64,000 nucleotides of DNA from Microbacterium hydrocarbonoxydans (GCF_023715885.1 NZ_JAMBOY010000002.1:186001-250000), one strand, 5' to 3'. Shown: positions 28,723-38,005, numbered from the stretch's first letter. The notes: generated by a model from the sequence alone, not told the origin. Program-made: numbers and translations.

Positions 28723-30033
28723 ATGCGCATGTCAGTGATCGGCTGCGGGTACCTCGGTGCCGTGCACGCCGCAGCCATGGCCTCGATCGGACACGACGTG
28801 ATCGGCATCGACGTCGATGCGGGAAGGATCGACGCTCTGCGCCGCGGATCGGCGCCGTTCTTCGAGCCGCGCCTCGACGAGCTGCTGCAGGAGGGAACCG
28901 CGTCCGGCCGGCTCCGCTTCAGCACGGACATCTCGGATGTCGAGGGAGCGGCCGTGCACTTCGTCGCCGTCGGAACCCCGCAGGTGCCCGACGGGCATGC
29001 CGCGGATCTCCGCTTCGTCGACGCGGCCGTGGCGTCGCTCGTCCCCCACCTGCGCCCCGGTGACGTCGTGGCAGGCAAGTCGACCGTGCCCGTCGGAACG
29101 GCTGCGCGCCTGTCGGGTCCGATCGACGCCCGCGGAGCCACGCTCGTCTGGAACCCGGAATTCCTCCGGGAGGGATGGGCCGTGCACGACACGGTCACGC
29201 CGGATCGCCTGGTCGTCGGGATCCCGGCCGGCGAGGCGGGCGCGAGTGCCGCCGAACTGCTGCGCGAGGTGTACGCGCCGGCGATCGAGGCGGGCTCACC
29301 CCTCCTCATCACCGACCTCGCCACCGCCGAACTCGTGAAGGGCGCCGCGAACGCGTTCCTCGCGACGAAGATCTCGTTCATCAACGCGATGGCCGAGATC
29401 GCCGAGGCCGCCGGGGCGGATGTCGCTCTGCTCGCCGACGCCCTCGGCCACGACTCCCGCATCGGGCGCCGATACCTCGGCTCGGGCATCGGCTTCGGCG
29501 GCGGGTGTCTGCCGAAGGACATCCGTGCCTTCGCCGCGCGGGCTGAGGAGCTCGGTCGCGGCGAGGCGGTGGGGTTCCTCCGCGAAGTGGACGGCATCAA
29601 CATGCGCCGGAGGGACCGTGCCGTGCGGATGGTGATCGACGCCCTCGGCGGTCTCGTGTTCGGACGCCGCATCGCAGTGCTCGGCGCGGCCTTCAAGCCG
29701 TTCAGCGACGACATCCGCGACTCCCCCGCACTCGATGTCGCGGTGCGGCTGCGCGGACTCGGTGCCGACATCGTCGTGACCGACCCCGCCGCGCTCGAGA
29801 ACGCCGCCGCAGCACACCCCCAGCTCGGCTATGCCGCCGACCGCGACGACGCGCTCCGCGACGCCGACGCGGTCGTCGTCGTCACGGAATGGGATCTGTA
29901 CCGACGTGAGCTCACGCCGGAGCACGCGGGCTCGCTCGTCGCCGGCCGCGTCATCGTCGACGGCCGCAACTGCCTGGATGCCGCGGCCTGGCGCGCGGCC
30001 GGCTGGGCGTACCACGGCATGGGCCGACGCTGA
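28723..30033 (+). CDS. ugd: UDP-glucose 6-dehydrogenase
   Basis: 436-aa enzyme oxidising UDP-glucose to UDP-glucuronate with two NAD. The Rossmann motif VIGCGYLGAVHA begins at residue 5, the catalytic cysteine is C262 in GFGGGCLPKDIRAF, and K206 is in TAELVKGAANAF. Two starts are possible, ATG 28723 or ATG 28729; the first is used. UDP-glucuronate feeds glucuronosyl lipids or capsules. The convergent neighbour encodes a GT4 glycosyltransferase resembling MgtA, whose acceptor in corynebacteria is a glucuronosyl lipid. Confidence 0.93.
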   Translation: MRMSVIGCGYLGAVHAAAMASIGHDVIGIDVDAGRIDALRRGSAPFFEPRLDELLQEGTASGRLRFSTDISDVEGAAVHFVAVGTPQVPDGHAADLRFVDAAVASLVPHLRPGDVVAGKSTVPVGTAARLSGPIDARGATLVWNPEFLREGWAVHDTVTPDRLVVGIPAGEAGASAAELLREVYAPAIEAGSPLLITDLATAELVKGAANAFLATKISFINAMAEIAEAAGADVALLADALGHDSRIGRRYLGSGIGFGGGCLPKDIRAFAARAEELGRGEAVGFLREVDGINMRRRDRAVRMVIDALGGLVFGRRIAVLGAAFKPFSDDIRDSPALDVAVRLRGLGADIVVTDPAALENAAAAHPQLGYAADRDDALRDADAVVVVTEWDLYRRELTPEHAGSLVAGRVIVDGRNCLDAAAWRAAGWAYHGMGRR

Positions 30034-30055
30034 CCCGGCCGCTTCCGACGGGCGG

Positions 30056-31996
30056 TCAGACGATCGGGACGCCGCGCTGCGCGGCGGAACGGCCGAGGTA
30101 CACGTAGTCGTCGTGCTTCGCGACCCGGCCATCCCCTGCCGCACGCCCGTGCAGGCGGCGCCAGACCCAGGGCAGCGCGTGCCTGCGCCACCACAGACCG
30201 GCGCCGATCGACTCGTTCTCGTGGAGCGAGGCGTCGAGAGCGCCGAGCGCGTCCGCGTGCGGGACGCCGAGCACCTCGCCCGCCCGGTATGCGAGGAAGC
30301 GGTGCCCTCGGCTGCTCAGGTGCACGAGATCCTCGCCCCAGTTCGGCCGGTCGGGCAGCGTCGGGTGCATGTCTGTGTCGATGAGGATCGCCCCGGTGCG
30401 TGCGGCGATCCCCGCGAGCGCCGTGGCGAAGGCCGCGAAGCGTCTCGCGTAGATCTGAGCGGCGCGTCGACGCGGGAGGAACGGCGTGACGAGGAGCACA
30501 TCCGCCCCGCTGGTGCGCAATGCCACGACAGCCTGTTCGAGCTGGGCGGCGATCAGCCGCACGTCGACGGTACGACCGACCAGATCGTTCGCCCCCACGA
30601 GGATCGACACCAGGTCGGGGCGCAGCGCGAGCGCTCGGTCGAGTTGGGGGCCGCAGACGTCGCGCACGCGCTTCGACCGGATGGCCAGGTTCGCGTAGTG
30701 GAGGCCTCCCCGAGCAGCAAGCAGGAGGGCGAGTCGGTCGGCCCAGCCCCGAAGCGAACCGTCGGGCGCGGGATCGCACAGCCCTTCGGTGAGTGAGTCG
30801 CCCAGGGCCACGTAGCGGTTCCAGCGCGGGCTCGGCACGACGACGGACGGCTCGGGCCGGGACGCGCGACGAGCGCGCAGAGCGGTGTCGACTGCCCGCA
30901 GGCCGATCGCATCGTCGAAGTGACCGAGGAGCTGATCGCAGACGCTTCCCCAGCTGCGCCTCTGCACCGCTTCCCATCCCGCCTCTCCGAGGGCGCGGCG
31001 TTTGCGCTGATCGCCCACGAGATCCTGCACGCGCATGGTCAGGTCGGCGAGATCACCGGGGCGGTAGAGCCATCCGTCGATCCCCATGCGCACGAGGTCG
31101 AGCGGGCCTCCGCGTCCTGTGGCGACGACGGGCACCCCGCTCGCGTGCGCCTCCTGGAGCGTCTGCCCGAACGTCTCGCTCTCGCCCGGGTGGACGAACA
31201 CGTCGAACGAGGCCATCGCTGCGGCGAGCGCGTCACCGCTCAGGTGCCCGAGGAAGAGAGCTCGCGGCATCAGGGTCTCGAGCTTCGCACGACTCGGACC
31301 ATCGCCGACGATCACGACCCTGGTGCCGGGGATGCCGTCGAGCACCGCCAGGTCCTCGACCTGTTTCTCCGGCGCGAGCCGGCCGACGTAGCCGATCACG
31401 ACCTCTGCTCCCCAGGTGGCGCGTAGCTCCTCCGAACGCCGCGACGGGTGGAACCGCTCTGCGTCGACCCCTCGGCCCCAGCGTCGCACCCTGTCGATGC
31501 CGAGCGCAGCCAGCTGGTGGACGGACTCCGCCGAGGGGGCGAGCGTGAGAGTGGCCCTGCGGTGCAGTCGAGCGATGTGGGCCTGTGCGATCCCGGTGGT
31601 CGCCGGGATGCCGTAGCGCTCGGTGTACGCGGCTACGTCGGTCTGGTACGCGGCGACCGCTGCGACATCGAGACGCTCTGCGGCGAGCGCGCCCCGCCAT
31701 CCGAGCGCGAACGGCGAGGCGAGGTGCACCACATCGGGTTCGAAACGACGAAGGGATGCCGCCACCCGGTGCGCCGGTGAGGTGCCCACCCGCACGTTGC
31801 GGTAGCCGGGGAGCGGGAGGCTCGGGATGGCATGCACGGGAGCGCCGGAGATCTCGGTGGGGATGCCCGCGGCATCCGGAGCGAGAACGTGGGCCTCGTG
31901 CCCCGTGCGCTCGAGGTGCTTCAGGATCTGCAGCACGGATCCGGTGACACCGTTCATGTGCGGAAGGAAGGACTCTGTCACGATCGCGACTCTCAC
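30056..31996 (-). CDS. GT4 glycosyltransferase fused to an SGNH/GDSL hydrolase
   Basis: 646-aa two-domain protein. Residues 1-365 are a GT4 glycosyltransferase: the opening RVAIVTESFLPHMNGVTGS and the E-x7-E motif (E274 and E282 in GESETFGQTLQEA) resemble MgtA/PimB-type mannosyltransferases. After a linker (about 366-392), residues 393-580 form an SGNH hydrolase with block I GDSLTEG (S401), VGAND (N470) and block V DLVHL (D556, H559). A basic tail follows. No frameshift or stop separates the halves. The start is probably GTG 31996. Glycosylation and acyl removal or transfer on one lipid is inferred. Confidence 0.88.
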   Translation of the reverse strand: MRVAIVTESFLPHMNGVTGSVLQILKHLERTGHEAHVLAPDAAGIPTEISGAPVHAIPSLPLPGYRNVRVGTSPAHRVAASLRRFEPDVVHLASPFALGWRGALAAERLDVAAVAAYQTDVAAYTERYGIPATTGIAQAHIARLHRRATLTLAPSAESVHQLAALGIDRVRRWGRGVDAERFHPSRRSEELRATWGAEVVIGYVGRLAPEKQVEDLAVLDGIPGTRVVIVGDGPSRAKLETLMPRALFLGHLSGDALAAAMASFDVFVHPGESETFGQTLQEAHASGVPVVATGRGGPLDLVRMGIDGWLYRPGDLADLTMRVQDLVGDQRKRRALGEAGWEAVQRRSWGSVCDQLLGHFDDAIGLRAVDTALRARRASRPEPSVVVPSPRWNRYVALGDSLTEGLCDPAPDGSLRGWADRLALLLAARGGLHYANLAIRSKRVRDVCGPQLDRALALRPDLVSILVGANDLVGRTVDVRLIAAQLEQAVVALRTSGADVLLVTPFLPRRRAAQIYARRFAAFATALAGIAARTGAILIDTDMHPTLPDRPNWGEDLVHLSSRGHRFLAYRAGEVLGVPHADALGALDASLHENESIGAGLWWRRHALPWVWRRLHGRAAGDGRVAKHDDYVYLGRSAAQRGVPIV

Positions 31997-32135
31997 CCCC
32001 TCAGAATGCCGCTGCGAGAACCCCCACGATCGCGGATACGGCGGCGCGCACCAGAAGTTCACCGGATGCTGGATCGCTGGTCACCGGCTATCCGCGCTTT
32101 GGTTCCCGTTCACCTCCGCCGCGCAGGGTGAAGCC

Positions 32136-32708
32136 GTGCCGATCGACCTGCTCACCGGGCCCTGGGCTCTCGCGACCATGAGCCTGCTCGTGCTCGGCGA
32201 CTCCTTCTTCGTGGTGATACCGGGCGAGATCGCGGTGACCGCGCTCGGTGCGATCGCGTCGACGGCCGGGTCGCCGCCGCTCTGGTCCGTGATCGTCTGC
32301 GCGGGAGTAGCGGCGTTCCTCGGCGATACGGCCTGCTACCTGATCGGCCGGACGGTGGGGACGGAGCGATGGCGGTGGATGCGGGCATCCCGTGTGCAGC
32401 GGGCGCTCGCCTGGGCCCGGCGTCGACTCGACACCGGGACGGCGAGCGTGCTGTTCACCGCCCGGTTCGTCCCCTTCGCGCGACTCGCCGTGAATCTGGT
32501 CGCCGGGGCGTCGCGCATCCACCCCGCGCGGTATCTGAGCCTCGCGGCCGTCGCAGCGCTCGGCTGGGGGGCCTACCAGGCGTCGGTCGGAGCGGTCGTG
32601 GCGCTCATCCTCCCCGGCGGTCCCATCATCGCCGTGATCGCTTCGGTCGCCGTCGCCCTGGCCCTGGGCGCCGTGATCGATGTCGTCACGACGCGGGTCC
32701 GCAGGTGA
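32136..32708 (+). CDS. DedA family membrane protein
   Basis: 190-aa integral membrane protein of the DedA/SNARE-associated family, several members of which flip undecaprenyl phosphate or phospholipid. It has the GDSFFVVIPGE motif, GDTACYLIGRTVG, and the characteristic ARFVPFARLAVNLVAGASR arginine segment. The GTG at 32136 follows an AGGGTGA ribosome site. Divergent from the GT4-SGNH gene with 139 bp between; a shared role in envelope lipid carbohydrate is plausible. Confidence 0.88.
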   Translation: MPIDLLTGPWALATMSLLVLGDSFFVVIPGEIAVTALGAIASTAGSPPLWSVIVCAGVAAFLGDTACYLIGRTVGTERWRWMRASRVQRALAWARRRLDTGTASVLFTARFVPFARLAVNLVAGASRIHPARYLSLAAVAALGWGAYQASVGAVVALILPGGPIIAVIASVAVALALGAVIDVVTTRVRR

Positions 32709-32733
32709 CCGACAGGTCGAACGAGCGGTGCCC

Positions 32734-32739
32734 TAGGCT
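32734..32739 (+). promoter_or_regulatory. -10 hexamer, likely leaderless start of the DUF5302 gene
   Basis: TAGGCT ends 7 nt before ATG 32747. Confidence 0.55.
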
Positions 32740-32746
32740 GGCGGTC

Positions 32747-32923
32747 ATGAGCACCGAAGAAGGCGCGTCCTCGACCGAGGACATGAAGCGCAAGTTCAAG
32801 GAAGCGCTCGAGAAGAAGAACGCGCACCACCGCCAGGGTGAGGCTCACCTGGACGGCGACTCGGCCGTCCACGGCACGCACGCCCCGCAGACCCGGCGCG
32901 AGTTCCGACGCAAGAGCGGCTGA
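32747..32923 (+). CDS. DUF5302 small protein
   Basis: 58-aa protein: an acidic Ser/Thr/Glu start, then EDMKRKFKEALEKKNAHHR, a charged helix, then a Gly/His/Arg tail ending QTRREFRRKSG. This is the DUF5302 pattern, an actinobacterial family of unknown function. No membrane segment. It has its own TAGGCT hexamer and is followed by a strong terminator, so it is a separate transcript. Confidence 0.85.
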   Translation: MSTEEGASSTEDMKRKFKEALEKKNAHHRQGEAHLDGDSAVHGTHAPQTRREFRRKSG

Positions 32924-32930
32924 TCGCACG

Positions 32931-32964
32931 GATGCGGGAGCCGACGCACGTCGACTCCCGCATC
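32931..32964. terminator. Bidirectional hairpin between DUF5302 and dctA
   Basis: Stem GATGCGGGAG / CTCCCGCATC (32931-32940 with 32955-32964), with a further CGACG / CGTCG pairing inside. It lies between two convergent genes and can end both. Confidence 0.8.
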
Positions 32965-32979
32965 CCCTTCGGGCCTCTG

Positions 32980-34419
32980 TCAGTTCTGCGCGGCCCTGGC
33001 GCGTGCGCGCTCCTGCTTCGCCGACATCTCGTCGAGTGCGGAGTCCTTTAGGCCCTGCGCGTCGACGGCCGTGCGCTCGTCGGCCATACCGTGGTCATCG
33101 ACGCCGTCGAGGACCGACTCATCGAACGGCAGCTCACCGCTGAGGACTCGGCGAGCGCGCTCCCGATCGATCTCGCGGGTCCACGTGCCGATGAGCAGCG
33201 TCGCGACGGCGTTGCCGGTGAAGTTGGTCAGGGCGCGTCCCTCCGACATGAACCGGTCGATGCCGACGATCACTCCGACGCCGTCGACGAGGTCGGGGCG
33301 GTACGCCTGCAGACCGCCCGCGAGCGTCGCGAGCCCGGCACCGGTGACGCCCGCTGCTCCCTTGCTCGCGATGATCATGAACACGAGCAGACCGATCTGC
33401 TCGCCGATCGACATCGGCTGCCCCATGCCCGTGGCGATGAAGAGCGACGCCATGGTCAGGTAGATCGCGGTGCCGTCGAGGTTGAAGGAGTACCCGGTCG
33501 GGACCGTGATGCCGACGACCGGCTTGGAGACGCCGACGTGCTCCATCTTCGCGATGAGTCGAGGCAGGGCGGACTCCGACGACGAGGTGCCGACGATCAG
33601 GAGGTACTCACGAGCCAGGTACTTGATGAGACTGAAGATGTTGACCCGCGTCACCGCGAACAGCAGCACGCCCAGCACCACGACGATGAACACGATGCAG
33701 GTGATGTAGAAGGCGATCATCAGCACGCCGAGGCTCCAGATGGCCGCGATGCCGGTCTTGCCCACGACGGCCGCGATGGCTCCGAACGCACCGAGCGGCG
33801 CGAGCCACAGGATCATGCCGAGGATGCGGAAGACGAGCTTCTGCAGGTTCTTGACGGCGTCCATGATCGGGGCGCCCTTCTCCCCCAGTCCCTGCAGGGC
33901 GAACCCGACGAGCAGCGCGATGAACAGCACCTGCAGCACGCTCTCCCCGGTGAACGCGGAGAAGAAGGTGGCCGGGATGATGCCGAGCACGAACTCCGTG
34001 GTCGTCTTCGCCTCGGTCTCGGTCGCGTCGTAGGTCGCCGATGCCATGTCGAGACCGGCGCCCGGGTGGATGATGTTGCCGACGACCAGGCCGATCGCGA
34101 GGGCGAAGGTCGACATCACCATGAAGTACAGCAGCGCGAGTCCGCCGATCTTGCCGACGGTCGCCGCCTTGGCGATGGATCCGACGCCGACCACGATCGT
34201 GCAGAAGATGATCGGCGCGATCATCATCTTGATGAGCGACACGAAACCCTTGCCGATCGGCTCGAGGCTCTGACCGACCTCGGGCCAGATGAGGCCGACC
34301 GCGGCTCCGAGCACGACCGCGCTGATCACCGACACGTACAGCCAGGTGTGCCGGTCCCACGACTGCTTGCCTCGCCGCCAATGGAATCCGGGAAGGGTGA
34401 ACCCCGTCGTGATGGCCAT
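32980..34419 (-). CDS. dctA: C4-dicarboxylate:cation symporter DctA
   Basis: 479-aa sodium/proton:dicarboxylate symporter (DAACS family) for succinate, fumarate and malate. The family signatures SSSESALPRLIAKME (serine-rich re-entrant loop) and GYSFNLDGTAIYLTMA are intact, with eight or more membrane segments. The ATG at 34419 follows an AGGAGGATGCC ribosome site. The C-terminal cytoplasmic tail is charged. Divergent from a citrate/dicarboxylate-type two-component pair, which probably controls it. Confidence 0.95.
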   Translation of the reverse strand: MAITTGFTLPGFHWRRGKQSWDRHTWLYVSVISAVVLGAAVGLIWPEVGQSLEPIGKGFVSLIKMMIAPIIFCTIVVGVGSIAKAATVGKIGGLALLYFMVMSTFALAIGLVVGNIIHPGAGLDMASATYDATETEAKTTTEFVLGIIPATFFSAFTGESVLQVLFIALLVGFALQGLGEKGAPIMDAVKNLQKLVFRILGMILWLAPLGAFGAIAAVVGKTGIAAIWSLGVLMIAFYITCIVFIVVVLGVLLFAVTRVNIFSLIKYLAREYLLIVGTSSSESALPRLIAKMEHVGVSKPVVGITVPTGYSFNLDGTAIYLTMASLFIATGMGQPMSIGEQIGLLVFMIIASKGAAGVTGAGLATLAGGLQAYRPDLVDGVGVIVGIDRFMSEGRALTNFTGNAVATLLIGTWTREIDRERARRVLSGELPFDESVLDGVDDHGMADERTAVDAQGLKDSALDEMSAKQERARARAAQN

Positions 34420-34476
34420 GGCATCCTCCTTGATCATGAACGTCGTCGTCCGTCTGCGCCGGCGTCGTCGCCCGCG

Positions 34477-34488
34477 GTGTGTTCACAC
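34477..34488. promoter_or_regulatory. Small palindrome in the dctA-histidine kinase divergent region
   Basis: GTGTG-TT-CACAC, 58 bp upstream of dctA and 91 bp upstream of the kinase gene. It is a candidate site for the adjacent response regulator; the short length makes chance occurrence possible. Confidence 0.3.
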
Positions 34489-34578
34489 TCCCCGACTTCC
34501 GGCGCCACGGATATTTGTGGTCGTATTGGTCACTACCGAGATCCCGTCACCGCGATCACCGACGATCGGAAGGACCCG

Positions 34579-35856
34579 ATGCGACACGCACACGGCACCC
34601 GCAGCACCGCCTCGGCGGTGTTCCTCGTCGTCCTCGCGGCGGCCGTGCTGATCGGCGCCCTCGTCGCCGTGTTCCTCGTGGTCGAGGCGCAGCGCGCGAC
34701 GCACGCCGAGGCCGATCGGGTGACGGCGGCGACCGCGGTGACGCTTGCGACGTCACCCGTCGTCGCCGAAGCATTGGCAACGGGCGACACGGATGCCGCG
34801 ACGCGTGCTCTCGAGCCGTACGCACTCGACGTGATCGCCGCGGCGGACCTCGATTTCGTGACGATCATGACACCGGACGGTGTACGGGTGACCCACCCCG
34901 ATATCGACCAGCTCGGCGAGCGCTACCTCGGTACCATCCCCGCCGCACCCTCGCAGCTGACGGAGGTGTTCACGGGTACGCTCGGCCCGTCGGTCCGCAC
35001 CATCGTGCCCGTCCTCACCGCCGACGACGAGCTGATCGGCTGGGTGTCGGCCGGCGTGACGATCGAGTCGATCTCCGACACCCTCCTTCGGCGGCTGCCG
35101 CTCTCCCTCGTCATCACCATCGGACTCGTCGCGCTGGGGGCGCTGGGGGCCTGGATCGCTCGGAGGACGACACGACGCATCGCCGGCGACCTACCCCCGG
35201 GGCAGCTGCGCGACGCGGTCTCGTCGTACGAGTCGCTGCGGACGCTCGGAGACGCGCTCCGCGCACAGACCCACGAGCACGGGAACCGCATGCACACCGC
35301 GGTCGCACTGCTCGAACTCGGGCGCAGCGAGGAGGCGATCGAGATCCTCACCGAGACCTCCCGCCAGAGTCAGTCGCTCGTCGACCAGGTCACCGCACGC
35401 CGCGCCGGCGACCCCACCGTCGGCGCCCTGCTGCTCGGAAAGGCGTCGCAGGCGAAGGAGCGGGGAATCGACTGGCGGATCCGCATCGAACCGGACACTC
35501 CGGCGTCGCCGCTCTCGGCCGTCGACAGCGTCGCCGTGCTCGGCAATCTCGTCGACAACGCGATGGATGCCGTGGCCGACGCCGCCGAGCGCTGGGTCGA
35601 GGTGGTGCTGCGGCCCTCCGAGGACGGCGGGATCGTGCTGGAGGTGTCGGACAGCGGCCCCGGGATCCCCGATGACCTCCGCGACCGTGTCTTCGAACAG
35701 GGGTTCTCGACCAAGCCGGCCGGCGCCGAGGGGCGCGGGGTCGGACTCGCGCTGGTGAGAGCCGTGGTCGTCGACGCCGGCGGCACCGTCGAGCTGCGGT
35801 CCGACCCGACCACCTTCTGCGTTACGCTGCCGCCGAAGAGACGGAGGATCCGATGA
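34579..35856 (+). CDS. Sensor histidine kinase, CitA/DcuS type, without cytoplasmic PAS
   Basis: 425-aa membrane kinase. Membrane segments lie at about 13-35 and 174-195, with an extracytoplasmic PAS-like sensor between (about 36-170). The phosphoacceptor is H232 in AQTHEHGNRMHTAVALLELG, matching the H-E-x-x-N box of the CitA/DcuS group. The ATPase has GNLVDNAMDAV (N box, 322-332), DSGPGIP and GRGVGLALV. Typical CitA/DcuS proteins are about 540 aa with a cytoplasmic PAS after TM2; here only about 35 residues separate TM2 from the H box. The stop overlaps the regulator ATG. Confidence 0.92.
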   Translation: MRHAHGTRSTASAVFLVVLAAAVLIGALVAVFLVVEAQRATHAEADRVTAATAVTLATSPVVAEALATGDTDAATRALEPYALDVIAAADLDFVTIMTPDGVRVTHPDIDQLGERYLGTIPAAPSQLTEVFTGTLGPSVRTIVPVLTADDELIGWVSAGVTIESISDTLLRRLPLSLVITIGLVALGALGAWIARRTTRRIAGDLPPGQLRDAVSSYESLRTLGDALRAQTHEHGNRMHTAVALLELGRSEEAIEILTETSRQSQSLVDQVTARRAGDPTVGALLLGKASQAKERGIDWRIRIEPDTPASPLSAVDSVAVLGNLVDNAMDAVADAAERWVEVVLRPSEDGGIVLEVSDSGPGIPDDLRDRVFEQGFSTKPAGAEGRGVGLALVRAVVVDAGGTVELRSDPTTFCVTLPPKRRRIR

Positions 35857-36545
35857 TCCGCACCCTGGTCGTCGACGACGACGCCCTGACGCTCGAGCTG
35901 CACCGCACCTACCTCGAACGCATCGACGGCTTCGTGGTGGGCGCGGAGTGCTCGGGGGCACGGGCGGCCCTCACTGCCGTTCTGGGGGCGGAGGACTCCG
36001 ACCGCTTCGATCTCGTGCTGCTCGACGTGACGATGCCCGACGGATCGGGCATCGACGTGCTCCGCACGCTGCGCGCCCGGGCCGCGGCGATCGACGTCAT
36101 CGCGATCACCGGTGTGCGCGACGCCGAGACCGTGCGGCAGATGGCCGCCCTCGGCGTGTACCAGTACCTCGTCAAACCGTTCCCGTTCGCGGTTTTCCGC
36201 GAACGCCTCACGGCCTACCGCGAGCATCGGGCGCGAGCGGCCGAGACCGACGGGGAGACCACCCAGGCCGAGATCGACGCGCTGCTCGGACGAGCGACCG
36301 GAACCATCGCCCTGCCGAAGGGGCTGTCGGCCGCAACCCTGGAGGCCGTCACGCATGAGGTGCGCGCGGCAGGACCGCTCTCGGCCAGCGAGGCAGCCGA
36401 CCGGTTGGGCATGTCACGCGTGTCTGTGCGCCGCTACCTCGAACACCTGGTGGTGGAGGGGGCCGTCACCAGAGCGGCCCGCTACGGCGCGCGGGGCAGG
36501 CCCGAGACCGAGTATTCCTGGCAGCGCCCGGGCCCTGGTCGCTGA
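35853..36545 (+). CDS. Response regulator, CitB/DcuR type
   Basis: 230-aa regulator. The receiver domain has the phosphoacceptor D58 in LVLLDVTMPDGSG and K110-region VKPFPF. The C-terminal winged helix reads SASEAADRLGMSRVSVRRYLEHL. The ATGA overlap with the kinase implies coupled synthesis. The likely target is the divergent dctA promoter and perhaps its own. Confidence 0.93.
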   Translation: MIRTLVVDDDALTLELHRTYLERIDGFVVGAECSGARAALTAVLGAEDSDRFDLVLLDVTMPDGSGIDVLRTLRARAAAIDVIAITGVRDAETVRQMAALGVYQYLVKPFPFAVFRERLTAYREHRARAAETDGETTQAEIDALLGRATGTIALPKGLSAATLEAVTHEVRAAGPLSASEAADRLGMSRVSVRRYLEHLVVEGAVTRAARYGARGRPETEYSWQRPGPGR

Positions 36546-36573
36546 GCCCGGTCTCCTCGGCACAGCGCTCCTG

Positions 36574-37926
36574 TCAGCGCGGCAGACGCCCCTCGTGCAG
36601 CACGCCATCGGGATCGAGGCGCGTCCGAACGGCCCGGAGCCGATCGATCGCCGCGGAAGGTCCGCAGAGGTCGAGCGTCTGGCCGGGTCCGAGGAACGTC
36701 GGGACCGTCTGCGGAGCGAGCGCCGGCGCGAGCACCTGCTCGATCCCCGCGATGCTCGCATCTCCCGGTTCGCGCGGCGCGCCCGGGAACACCGGGATCA
36801 GCGCGTGCAGCAGCCACTCGGCTCCCTGCAGCGAGGCGAATCCATCCCGACGTGGCGCATCGAGGGCTCCGCCGAGCATGCGCACCCCTACGCCGACGAC
36901 CGGCCAGCTCTCCGGCAGCTCCCGGAAGCGGAGGAGCTCGTCGATCAGGGCGTCGTCGAGCGAGCGCAGAGCTGCCGAGGCGCCGCGCCCCGGCGTCGGA
37001 TCGGTCGGTTCGCCCGACGAGGCCGCGAGGGTGGCCGGGGATGTCGGGCCGGTGATGTCCTGACGCACGGTCCCGGCTCGACGCACCCCGTCGAGCAGGT
37101 CATCCGCCGCCCCGTCCGCCGAGAGCGCCTGCACCGTCACGAAGCTGCGCCCGCGGATCGCCTCCGGCAGCTCCGGGGCGTCGGGCATTCGCATCGAATC
37201 GACGAAGACGTTGAGCGACGCCGGTGCGGCGCCTGAGAGATCGCGCACCGCGCGCAGAACCGCTGGGGCGTCGGAGGAATCGAACGTGAGCCCCGCTCCC
37301 CAGATCGCCGGCGTGCGCACGAGGTCGATCTCGATCTCGGTCACGATCCCGGCGACGCCGCCGGCGCCCCGGAGCGCCCACATCGTCTCGGCGTCCGATT
37401 CATCGTCGACGCGTTCGTGGGCGCCGTCGGTCCGCAGGATCCACGCGGCGCGGAGATTGTCGGACCCGAGCCCGGCGGTGCGGCTGAACCATGAGTGACC
37501 TCCGCCCAGCGTGTAGCCCGCGACGCTGACCACCGGGCTCGTGCCGGCGGGAGCCGCCCACCCCGTGCCCTCGAGGGCAGCGACGACCGCTCCCCAGCGC
37601 ACACCGCTGCCGACCCGCACGATCCCCGCGTCGAGGTCGACGGCGAGCGAGTCGAATGCGGACATCCGCACGATGACGGCGCCGGCGAGATCGCCCGACG
37701 CGCCGTGACCGCTGGGCTGCACGGCGAGGGGCGACCCGCTGTCGCGCGCGAGCGCGAGGAGCCGCCGGAGGTCGTCGACGTCATCAGGGATCGCCACCGC
37801 GGCGGGACGCTGCTCGACCGCGAGGTTCCACGGCAGTCGCGCCGATGCGTACGCACGGTCGTCGGGGAGGATCAGCTGCCCGCTCAGTGATGCGCGCGCG
37901 GACTCCCATGCAGAGGAGAGGGCCAT
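36574..37926 (-). CDS. FAD-binding oxidoreductase (berberine-bridge-like)
   Basis: 450-aa flavoprotein of the PCMH/VAO group. The FAD domain has the PSGHGASGDL motif (about 70-79), with a histidine that could bind FAD covalently, and the GYTLGGGHSWFSRTAGLG loop. A BBE-like C-terminal motif is weak. Substrate unknown; relatives oxidise sugars, alkaloids or lactones. The ATG at 37926 has a TACGGT hexamer 6 nt upstream. Convergent with the two-component genes. Confidence 0.88.
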   Translation of the reverse strand: MALSSAWESARASLSGQLILPDDRAYASARLPWNLAVEQRPAAVAIPDDVDDLRRLLALARDSGSPLAVQPSGHGASGDLAGAVIVRMSAFDSLAVDLDAGIVRVGSGVRWGAVVAALEGTGWAAPAGTSPVVSVAGYTLGGGHSWFSRTAGLGSDNLRAAWILRTDGAHERVDDESDAETMWALRGAGGVAGIVTEIEIDLVRTPAIWGAGLTFDSSDAPAVLRAVRDLSGAAPASLNVFVDSMRMPDAPELPEAIRGRSFVTVQALSADGAADDLLDGVRRAGTVRQDITGPTSPATLAASSGEPTDPTPGRGASAALRSLDDALIDELLRFRELPESWPVVGVGVRMLGGALDAPRRDGFASLQGAEWLLHALIPVFPGAPREPGDASIAGIEQVLAPALAPQTVPTFLGPGQTLDLCGPSAAIDRLRAVRTRLDPDGVLHEGRLPR

Positions 37927-37932
37927 GTGGTC

Positions 37933-37938
37933 ACCGTA
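37933..37938 (-). promoter_or_regulatory. -10 hexamer, likely leaderless start of the FAD oxidoreductase gene
   Basis: TACGGT on the minus strand ends 6 nt before the ATG at 37926. Confidence 0.45.
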
Positions 37939-38005
37939 CGACGCCCGTCGGACATTGTCGATGGCCTCATGGCCCTCTGCTCGGCGCCTCCGAGACGCCG
38001 ACTGG

